From Trichobilharzia regenti (Eukaryota > Platyhelminthes > Trematoda > Strigeidida > Schistosomatidae), in NCBI GenBank assembly GCA_944472135.2, contig OX235266.1:14797925-14861924 (forward strand): a stretch of DNA of 64,000 nt. The letters run 5' to 3'. Positions within the stretch are counted from its first letter, which is position 1. Each line of letters begins with the position of its first letter. This document shows positions 24,101 to 36,100 of this stretch, piece after piece. The notes under the pieces were generated by a model. It ran no database searches and was not told the DNA's origin. It saw only the letters and a program-made list of their open reading frames with translations. Position numbers and translations under genes: made by a program.

Positions 24101-27100
24101 GATGGAAAATAAGACGGTTGTTTTTACAGTCATAATAAGTTACTTGTTCCAATGTTGTGATGTACTTGAATTGAAATAGAATTTTGAGATTATTTGTTAT
24201 CCTCCCCTGATTTGACTGACTGGTGGTAATAATATCTTCCATATCTCTGGTATTTGCATTTAATCATTTCTGTTGCATGTGTTGGGTGTGGACTCGATGA
24301 ACAATGCAGGATTTCGTAATCAATCTCTCTCTATTTCCACCTACATAGATTACTTCTTAGGATCTTAACCCTCTCCCACCCACATCATTGTGTGGTTGTG
24401 TGTTAATGCGTGATGTGCAATGTAGTGCTGAGTTTTTTTCTAAATTACTCATCTTCTCGGGGTCAACCATTCTTACCTTAGCTAAATTTTTATGTTCTGA
24501 CAATCTGACTACCCCCGGTCTACTAGTCTGATCTATATAGTTAACCTCACAGTCATTGAAGGGTAATTGTAAATTATATTATTTTGTTTAATCAGGTCCA
24601 CCGGATCTTTTAACCTACAGAGCTTGTCTCTGAGTGAGTTTGTAGGTTTGAATGCCAGCCTAAGTGGGGAGAGAGAGATTGAATGCTGAATCTTGGTTCA
24701 TTGAGTCTACACCCAACACATCATCAGTAAAACTCAAACCCAGTACCAATATGTCAATATAGGCTTAGAATTTCGGCTCAATAAAAACCAATCAATGGAG
24801 AATACAAGTAACAGCCAGTACGCAACGCACAAGAGATGTCTCTTATGGTCCACTAACCTAGTGGATAACGCTGTTGTGCTTAGAAGGATAGGTTCTGAGT
24901 TTAAGTCCGGGTAGAAACGCTATCGCTCACCGAGGATGCACGAATATCCGGTTACAGAGAGTCCCTAATTATTTCTGATGCGTTCAGCTTGGAGTATAGG
25001 ACTTCATCTCCACAATGTTCTTTGACTCTTTTGGATATAAAACACGCATCGAACAACCTATATATCTCGCTCGCTCCAAATGAGCAAGTAAATTGGTAGA
25101 TACACGTAGAAGTGGTCAAATGCGATGGTTTATCTTTGAAGTTGTCAAAGAGCAATGAGCGGTTTGAGAATACCAATCGTAGTGTAGCAATAGGGAATGT
25201 TCTTTTCAGGGCTTTAGATATTCTTCTCGGTAAGATGTCGGCCAGAAGGTTGCCTTTGAACGCCACATTCATGTATAGCATCTTCTTTGGCACAGAGATG
25301 GGTTGTTCTTTGTTGATTTTCAGCTCTATATGTGTATCTGACATTGATACAAATATAATTTTTTAGTATACAATTGGTGGATGGTGGCTAGCAGTGGAAT
25401 CCAGGATGCGCATTTCACCAGTCCTATTTGGGACTCGTCAACTGGATGTACCTGCATTTCTCAGTGAGTGATGATGTTCCCACCGAGGCTCGAACCCAGT
25501 ACCCATAGTTTCAAACGCCAAAGCGTTATCCACTAGACCACTTGGGCCACGAGAGCCACCTCTTGTGCAACGGGTCATATTAATTATTGAATTGAATTTT
25601 GATTTTCCCGTCGATTGATTGGACCGAAGTGCTCGGTCTCAGGTTGACATGTCGGCTTATATATATAATTTTTTGTTTATATATATATATATATATTTTC
25701 TTGTAACACCTTTGCTGTGTTTTCTTGGACAAATTTGAGAAGATATTATAGTGAGATCTGCTGTATACCTTAGGTAATATCCGAATAATACAATGATCCG
25801 AGTTCATGATAGGAGCACGTCTGCGTACTTCATATATTTCCTCATCATTAATAAACACTAGATCCAGAGTTTTATCAAGTCGAGTAGGGAATTTAACAAT
25901 ATTGGCATAACCTAATGATACGAGGAAAGAACAGTCGCAGCAGTTAAAATCTCCTGTGACAACTGATCAAGAGTTTTCAAGATGTGTAACGGCGAATTCC
26001 GTGAATTCATCAGCAAAATCAGATAGATCCGAGGCAGAACAGCCAGGAGTAACATAAATGTTTGAGATGAAGACGTATTTAAACTTGGATAAGTGTTTCG
26101 GGTGGCATTTGACTGTTATACAATCAATAAAGTCATTAGAGTAAGAAAAACATACATTATTTGAAGTTGACCATTGAGGATGAATGAAAGTTGCAACACC
26201 TCCACCTCTTTTCTTTCTGGAGCATAGTCGATCTTGTCTAAACAATGTAGAAACCACTTAGGGAAACCAGATTGTCATCTTAGAGTTCATGGAGTCATGT
26301 TTCTTGTAATTTTATTTTTATTTTATTTTGATTTGCAGCTTGATTCCACACCGTATTTTTGGTACAAGTATGGAATTTTCAGCATGGATATCGGTAGCCC
26401 AAATTTTGCAGGCCGACCATAGATATCAGGTGTGCGCCGGCAGGGGATCGAACCTCGGACCATGTGCATGGTCGGCGAGAGTCCTAACCACTGTGTCACC
26501 GACGCACACTTCATATTTGAATGCAACAATCGCCGTATTGTGATAAGTATCAGATGATAAGAGAGACTGGAGATGCATAATTTTGTTGGGAAGTGAACGG
26601 CAGTTTGAAGTGACAATAACAGGAATAGTTGTACGATATAAAGGTATCTGTCTAAGTGCACGCTGCCAGCCAGCGTGATGTTTTCTCTTAGATTTATTAG
26701 ATGCATGAAAGTCATATGGTTTGAAATATATGTCTATTTTTAACTCGGCGCCAGATCAAATCTTGATCCTAGTTCGTAGAAATCAATTGTTTCTCTTTTT
26801 GTTCTCTTCTACTTCTTCCTTCTAGCTAGACAAGCAAGTAAATCCTTCACTTTTCCATTCTGTTTGGATGATTCTGATCCAATAGCATTTCATGAAAATG
26901 CTTGTCAACCTGAATGTTTAGTACCAATACGATTGGATATTGAATGCGATGGTGTAAAACTACGTGATTGTTTTACATGGAATCGTAATGAACAATTGAT
27001 TACACTGGAACAAATGGCTGAAGTGCTATGCGATGATTTAGACTTGAATCCAATCAATTTTGTTCCAGCTATAGTGAATGCAATGAGACAACAGGTAAAG

Positions 27101-30100
27101 CCTAATTTTAAGTATTCATTGCTAAGTTAAACTTGAAGCACCATTAACTACCAATCAGCGAATGACCTTCAACTAACCAATCACATGAAAGGGGCGCTTT
27201 GGTTATAGAAAACATATATTTATCAAAAATTGCCTAAAACTTTTGCGTAGAGTATCTTCCTCTGATATATGACAGAAACATCTCCCAGTTTAGCGTTACA
27301 CCACATTCTGTACATACACTCATCCAAATGACTATAAATGACATCCTTTTGAGATTCATTTATAGCCCTAATATATTGGTGCATTGAAGTTATTTTAGGG
27401 CTATAAATGCATAAAACGCATCTCTATCCGGGAAGAGATCAACACAAGTGAGACCTGTAAAAGACAGCCAAGGGAACCCAATTACTTGGGAAGAAAGACA
27501 GATTAAACAATGGGTGGATCACTTCAAAGGACTCTTGAACCGACCACCACCTGCAACCCGTCCAGAAATACCAACAACAGCGCGCACACAACTGCAAGTT
27601 GACACCAATCCTCCAACGAGAGCTGAAGTCTTGAATGCAATCAAGCTTCTGAAAGCTGAAAAAGCAGCTGCACCAGATGGAATACCCCTAAAGCACTGAG
27701 AGCGGACCCAAAGACTACAGCAGATATGCTGTCTCCATTATTGCAAAAGGTCTGGAAGGAGGGAAAGGTGCCTACTGACTGGAAGAAAGGTTACCTCGTG
27801 AAACTACCAAAGATGGGTGACTTAGGACTCTGCAAGAACTGGCGAGGAATCATGCTCCTGTCGACGCCAAGTAAAATTCTGAGTCGCATCATCCTGGAGA
27901 GAATAAGGGACATACTGGATGCAGAACTCTGGCCAGAACAAGCTGGATTCAGGAGAGGCAAATCGTGTTCTGACCGAATTGCAACTCTATGCATCATCAT
28001 CAAACAAAGCATGGAATGGCAATCAAACCTCTACCTCAACTTTATAGACTTTGAGAAGGCCTTTGAAACTACTCGAATACTACGGCGTACAGTGACCCAA
28101 ATATTCATCAACTTTATTCAACAGCTGTACGACAACGCCACATGTCAAGTGATCTATAACGGAAAACTCAGTGAGGCGTTTAGAATAAACACAGGAGTCA
28201 GACAAGGGTGCTGCTTATTATCACCAATGATATTCCTAATTGTGGTGGACTGACTGGATTATACGTCAGATAGTGGGAAACGAGAAGACAGGGATATCCT
28301 GGACCTACCGATGTGAAGAACCTACAAGACCTGGATTTCGCGTGTGGATGATTTATGTTTGATGTCACACCAAATCAAAGACTTACAAGCGAAACCTGAC
28401 CGACAAACTGGTCGTAAAAGCATGTAGTGAAGACAGGACTCCAGGTGAACAAAGACAAGACGAAGGTTATGAAAATAACCAACCAACCAACAACAGCAAC
28501 ATCCAGTCAGCACAGCCAATCACCATTAACGCGAGGGATTTGAAATAGGTTACTTCATTCATTCACTTGTCTAGGGAGCATTGTCTCAACTACAGGCAGT
28601 CGGAACGAACGAGGATGTCAAATCGAGCGAGAATCGGGAAGGCGAGAAAAACATTCATCAACCAACCTGAAACCAATCTGGAAATCCTCGTCACTCAACA
28701 TCAACAACAAAATTCGGTCGGATTTTCAATACAAACAAAGTCAAGTCAGTCAGTTCTTCTATATGGATCAGACAGAAACTTGGCGGGCGGGTCACAAAGA
28801 ATATTTCCAACAGCCTGTTGTAGACGTTACCTTTATCAACAACTGTCTTCGCTGGCTCTATACATGAAGGTCAGATGGCCGGGCCGGAAAGAATCACCAA
28901 CTATTGGAAACTATGGGAACAAACAAAACAAGAACCAATCGCCAATCAACAAATATGCAGGAGAAAGTGGAGATGGATTGGACACTCGCTGAGGAGACCA
29001 CTGGGTGACATTGCGCGCGTCAGGCCATCGCTCGAGTGGAACCAAGCCGAAAGGGAAGCGGCGAGTTGGTGGTCAGTGCAAGGGTGACATGGAGGAGATC
29101 GTGTAAAGAGAAGTTGAAACAGTATGGACTAACATGGATGCAGGTGAAAAGTATAGCAGAAGACAGAAACAAGTGGAGACGTCCAGTTGAAGCCCTATGT
29201 TCCACTAGGAACCCAACGGAACAACAATAATAAATAATAACAATGTAGCCCTAATCCTGTTTTTTAATCTTCCCCAGAAAGCCTTCTGTAGAGCTGGTGT
29301 GTATCCCTGTAATGGGATCCACCAAATCGTTAGAATGGTTCACATTGTGATCAATATTACTAAAGGATGATAGGGAGTTATAACCTTTCCACTCATCATT
29401 GTGTATTATAAACCCTTGTTTCACCAGTTGAGTGATAACAGGTTATAAGGTAGTTGATTTTCTGTCTGGTATTCTCTGAACGAATCCTTTTGGTAGGGAG
29501 GTGTCATATAAGCAAGTCACCTAAACATTGTTTGCTCGCTCATGACCACGGTTGTATTTAGTCTTCAATAAGACAGTTTCGTCCACGTGCACAACGATGA
29601 CACCTTCTCCTCATAATAACGAAGTAATTTTCTCCACTTTCCATGACGTGATGCCTCTGCAGTGCTGGTACTACTGAACTGTTGGTACTAGAATACTTTA
29701 GGTTTCAGCAGCTGCACATCTCACCGGCTGTTTTAAAACCCAGTAATTACAAATATGCAAAATCTGGGTTAAGAACAGATGGGACCTGGCAAAAATGTTC
29801 CTATGAGATATTAGAATCATCAGCTTAACTTCCCTGACACTAACCCGTCTCAAACAAATTGCACAACGATGGACATACCCATCAGTTGACCTGCTGAAGC
29901 TTTATATACGCATGACACCTGCACATGAACAAATCCTTTCTTTTCTAATCAATCCCATAGGAGTTCCTTCAAATAGTCAGTGGGTATACCGAAGGAGATG
30001 AACATTGGTATACCCACTGACTATTTGAAGGAACTCCTATTAAGATGTACTCTAAACGTCCAATTCACTTTCAATAATGAAATATATAGACAAAAAGATG

Positions 30101-33100
30101 GTATAGCTATGGGCTCACCACTCGGCCCGCTGCTTGCAGATATTTTCATGTCAAAACTAGAAAATACACACCTAAAGAAGATAATAGATAACTTCGGATT
30201 CTACAAGAGATACGTGGACGATACTTTTATTATCGCCAATAATGAGGAAAATTTGGAGAACATATTGGACTTCTTCAACAGTTGCCATCCAGCAATCCAG
30301 TTCACACTAGAGAAGGAGTCCAACGCAACAATATCTTTTCTGGACGTGCAACTAGCAAGACGCGAACAAGATGGGACACTCAAAAGATCCATTCACAGAA
30401 AACCGACATGGAATGGACAACTCATCAGCTTTCACAGTTGGGTGCCTATATATACAAAACGAAATCTGATCCGCTCACTGACTCACAGAATCCACAACAT
30501 TTGCAGTCCGGAAACTATAGAAGAAGAGCTGAAGACCCTGAAAAGAATCCTTCTTGAAAACGGTTACCCGGAACGTTTCATCACAAAAGCTATGAAGCCC
30601 AAAACACAAAAACCATCCATGCTTACTGCTCCCAAGAAACTTCTCTATTTGAATCTACAATTCAACGGAGATTCTTCAGCAGAAATACTGAGAAACCGCC
30701 TGTGCCGTTCACTGAAGAAAACCTTCTTCGCAGCGGAACTCAGACTAACTTTCTCTACGAAACCAATGATTCGCACGAACGTGAAGGATAAGCTTCCACT
30801 GGGGGCCTCATCAATGTGCATCTACCAATTCACCTGCTCATGTGGAGCTAGGTATGTCGGCCGTACCCAGCGTTTGCTATCCAAACGAATCAGCGAACAC
30901 TTACCTTCATGGTTTTATAAAGGAGAAAGAAGATCCCCCCGCCACAGCTCTATCCTAGAACACTTGATCGAATCCGGACACCAAGCAAACCCACAAAACA
31001 ACTTCTCAGTTATCTACACAATACGTGGGAATCTTGCCAAAAGAGTACGAATTAAACTTCTTCAAACTGCAGAAGCAATGGCAATTCACATATTGAATCC
31101 TGAACTCTGCATACAAAAGAAGTTTGTTCAGTCACTAAATCTACAATGGTCCTGATCTATCTTAACACCAAATACGTAATTTTGTCTTACCTCTTTCTTC
31201 TTTGTTTGTCTATTTCTTAATTGCATTATTTTCTACCCCCACCCTCTATTAAATCTCTACGCTCATGACGACTGTTGCTAACTCGATTTTCGTTTATTTT
31301 TAAGTGAATTCTACTCAGATTATTAACTTGACTCTCATTCATTTTTTCATTGAACCCTATCAATTAGATTACGTCACCCAACCTACTTTTGTAACTTTAT
31401 TTTAGTTTCTAACCGATTAACGCCTTCTAAATTACGTAATTTGTTTGTTAAAAATTAACAATTGCATTAACACATCTTTGGAAATATTCCTTTTGTTGCC
31501 AAGACAAATTACTATAAATTTGCGATTTGTACAGCTTGAGAATGATATCGCCGAAAAGAGTAACTCTTTGCTGAACACCTTTTCTTTTCTATGACTGAAT
31601 GGGAAGTTACATTTAACATATGATCGATAATGATCGCCACATCTATACAGCCTCTGCCTTCAGAGTCATCTACAAGGGGGAAAGTAATTTACCCAAATTA
31701 CTACATACCAGACTCATCTGTATTGCTAAAACTTTGGTCAGCGAGACAGAAAAGCCAGATTTCTGTATGCAAAAAAAGTTCGTTCAGCCCCTCCAACTTT
31801 CATTTCATGGTTTTCATCCCGTTATGCTAAAGTATGGTAATCCCTAATATTTTGGCTCCACCTATTTTTTGTTTTGTCTATTCAGTTTGTATTATTCTTC
31901 CCTTGGGTTCCTAGTGGAACATAGGGCTTCAACTGGACGTCTCCACTTGTTTCTGTCTTCTGCTATACTTTTCACCTGCATCCATGTTAGTCCATACTGT
32001 TTCAACTTCTCTTTACACGATCTCCTCCATGTCACCCTTGCACTGACCACCAACTCGCCGCTTCCCTTTCGGCTTGGTTCCACTCGAGCGATGGCCTGAC
32101 GCGCGCAATGTCACCCAGTGGTCTCCTCAGCGAGTGTCCAATCCATCTCCACTTTCTCCTGCATATTTGTTGATTGGCGATTGGTTCTTGTTTTGTTTGT
32201 TCCCATAGTTTCCAATAGTTGGTGATTCTTTCCGGCCCGGCCATCTGACCTTCATGTATAGAGCCAGCGAAGACAGTTGTTGATAAAGGTAACGTCTACA
32301 ACAGGCTGTTGGAAATATTCTTTGTGACCCGCCCGCCAAGTTTCTGTCTGATCCATATAGAAGAACTGACTGACTTGACTTTGTTTGTATTGAAAATCCG
32401 ACCGAATTTTGTTGTTGATGTTGAGTGACGAGGATTTCCAGATTGGTTTCAGGTTGGTTGATGAATGTTTTTCTCGCCTTCCCGATTCTCGCTCGATTTG
32501 ACATCCTCGTTCGTTCCGACTGCCTGTAGTTGAGACAATGCTCCCTAGACGAGTGAATGAATGAAGTAACCTATTTCAAATCATTCGCGTTAATGGTGAT
32601 TGGCTGTGCTGACTGGATGTTGCTGTTGTTGGTTGGTTGGTTATTTTCATAACCTTCGTCTTGTCTTTGTTTACCTGGAGTCCTGTCTTCGCCGGCTACT
32701 TGTTCGACCGACGAGTTTGTCGGTTTTCGCTTGTAAGTCTTCGATTTTGTGTGACATCAAACATAAATCATCCACGCGCGAAATCCAGGTCTTGTAGGTT
32801 CTTCACATCGGTAGGTCCAGAATATCCCTGTCTTCTCGTTTCTCACTGTCTTCCTTTATTAAGTCAATTGTTACCGTTACTATTCTTACTTTGTACTGTC
32901 TCTACTATAATTTCATTCGCTTCACTTATCAATCTAAATTCTATGTTACCAACCTTCACACAACGTTACGTAGCGTCTTTATTTTTATTCTACTTGCCCT
33001 AACTCTCTTGCAACCTGATGCTGTGTTGGCTAACAATACCCGTCGAAGAAGGTAATGGCCTAGACATTTGCAGCGTATGTCCTAGTCATCTCAATTAATC

Positions 33101-36100
33101 AATATCCCTCTACAACCTCATTGACTGACTTACCCTGCTCACCTTAAACTACGCCTACCCCCAATATTAATTACAACACAAACAGCTGTGATCAAAGACA
33201 CCTAGTTTCAACGGCCAAGTCTCACAATCATAAAGGAGGACAGAGTGAACTGCCGCACTGCTGCACATGTTCTCCTTATGTGAATTTTATTAATAATCCA
33301 ATTCGATTTCATTATACTTTTCTCTTTTTTTAATAGATTGAAGCACATCCAGTAACTGATTGTTTAGTTGGACAAACTGATACACGTGTTATCATCCGAT
33401 TGAATATCCATGTTGGTAATATTTCACTGGTAGACCAATTTGAATGGGATCTTTCTGAGCCGAATAATTCACCAGAACAATTTGCTTCAAGATTATGCGC
33501 TGAATTAGGCTTGGGTGGAGAGTTTGTTACTGCTGTCGCCTATAGTATACGTGGACAACTTGCTTGGCATCAAAAAATTTATGCATTTAGGTAATTTCCT
33601 GCTCTGGGATTTTATTTTATGCAAATTTTTTGGTATTTTTCAACATAAAGGCTTGGATTAACTTCATTAAAATGACTGTAGTGTACTACACAGTTTGAAA
33701 ATCTGCAGCAGTACACACTCATGATGACTCTGACTTAGGGGTCGAACCGAGGACGTTCTGATTACGAGACCAATCTATAAGCCATTTAGGCTTCTGGGTT
33801 GGAATTCAATAATCACTGAATACCGTCTGTCAATCCCCGATATAGTTTTATCGCCCAGCAATGTCAGTGATGCGCATCCGCCTAACCGTGACTTGGTACA
33901 GACTCCATCGGTCAAGACTTCTCCTTAGAACTTCAGAACATCTCTCCTATTCAGATTGTGTGTATTTTGCAGAGATTTCTTATGATTAGTAGGTTGGACT
34001 GGTAGTTCAAAGGTCCTGGGACTAGATGGTTTAAAATAGAGAGATCATGGTGTTCTGTAGAGGATCTATCCAAGAAAAACAACAACAACGTATCTCACAT
34101 TCTCGAGGGACTAATCATGCGATCAGCTGTCTCAAGAATTACCTGATGAAACCGTGCTAAAAACAAAAAAAATCTTATTATCAAAAATAACTGTTGATGA
34201 AAATATGTTTGAACAACCAACGCTGCATAAACAGATGAAATGAACGGATCGGCGAACTGAACTCCATTCATAGACGATAAGCAATTATGTAGTCTGTATA
34301 AAGTTCATTACGGAAATAACGAATAAGAATGACAATCGACAGTTGCTTAAACATTTAAAGATCTATGGAGAAAAAAAGTAACCCGTTCACGAAGATTCAT
34401 AAATTGTCATTCAGCTCAATCGTTGTAAGAGGAGGGTAAATACAAGTGCCTCCTAAGAAGAATACGTAAACTGGAAAGATTCTCGGGCGACCAGTGAAAA
34501 GAAAAAGACATTTCATTCAAAATTCTCTTTAAAAGAATAGCTGCTATCTTAAAAAATAAAAATACATAAAGCACATTATGTGCCAGACTGTGCATGGGGA
34601 GTAAGAAGACAGGAATACGCCGAAACACCGATAAGAAGACTCTAGAAGATTTGGATTTCGCGCGTGGATGATTTATGTTTTAATGTCACACAAACTCGAA
34701 GACTTACAGGCGAGAAACAAAAAAACTGCTTGGAGAAGCAGGTTGGCAGCGAAAGCAGGACTTCAAGTGAACATAGAGAAGACGGAGTTGAGTGTTGAAG
34801 ATAACCAACCAACAGCATCAATCACCATCAATGTGAGAGATTTGAAAGACGTTACTTCTTTCACTTATCTAGGAAGTACTGTTTCAACCACCGGCAGTCA
34901 GAAGGGCTCCAGATGTCAAAGATAGCTAGAATCGGAAAGATAGGCCTTCACCAATGAATCTGAAACCAGTTTGGAAATCTTCTGCACTCTGCCTTAGCAT
35001 AAAGAACAAGATCCGAATTTTCAACACCAATGTTAATTCAGGCAGTTCTTCTATATGGGTCAGAAATTTGGCGTGTGCGTCACTAAAAGTAGTTCAAACA
35101 CCCCATTGCAGATTTTTATCAACAACTGCCTTCTATGCATATTGATAGTCAAATGGCCAAAAAGAATTAAAAACAAGGTAATGTCGGAAGTGAACCAACC
35201 AAGAAGCGAATGCTCAATGAATAATCAGAATTGGGCACACGCTAAGGGGACCGTTGGGTGACGTTGCTCGCGAGGCCATTACGCGGGTGAAATCTGAGGA
35301 TGACACGGAGGAAGTCGTGCGCTGAGGAGACGAAAGACTGTGGTCATCCAAACATTGAATATAAGAACAAAAATTTCAACGTTAGAGGTTGTAAAATGGT
35401 TTTAAGAAAACTACTACGCAGAAGTATTGAAGGAAATAACACTTCATCATTCAACATTTTTTGGAAATTGAATCCTACTTGGACTTTCCCGTTGATTGAT
35501 TGCCACGAAATATGCTTGGCCTCAGGTTGATATGTCGTCGGATTTTTGTGCAGATGCTTCGAGGATGTCTGACTATTTAATCTGAAGTGAATTGGTCAAT
35601 GGCAACTAGCAGTGGATGGAATCCAGGATGCACGTTTCATCCTATTTAGGATTCGTCAACCGGGTGTACCTGCAAATAATTACCGATACCCTTTGCACAA
35701 GAGGTGGATAGCTATCGTGACCCAAGTGGTCTAAAGGATAACACTTTGGCGTCAGAAACTATGATGGGTACTGGGTATGCCTCTCAGTGGGAACACCACC
35801 ACTGACTGGGGAATGCTTTGACTATATCATAAGGTAAGCATAATGTTATTCGGTTGACTACTGTGCTTCGTTTCGTTTTGTTCAGCATGTCACCTACTTC
35901 TTCCGTGTGTGGTGTTTCCACCGGGGCTCAAACCCAGCACCGATCATCTCAAACTTCAAAGCTCGTATCCTTTATGATTTAACATATATCTTACCAAGTG
36001 TTGGTTTGTAGGGATTTGATTGGTTTCAGGATTTCATCATGAGCTGACATTAGTTAGAGAACCATTGGAAAACCAACTGGGAGTACTGGTCAGCTGTTTC

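Noticed and set aside
28318..28519. Minus-strand frames antisense to the LINE 2 copies (for example with the CCCCW stretch)
   Set aside because: They are shadows of the LINE coding region in the other orientation, and the same shadow appears at 32600-32797.
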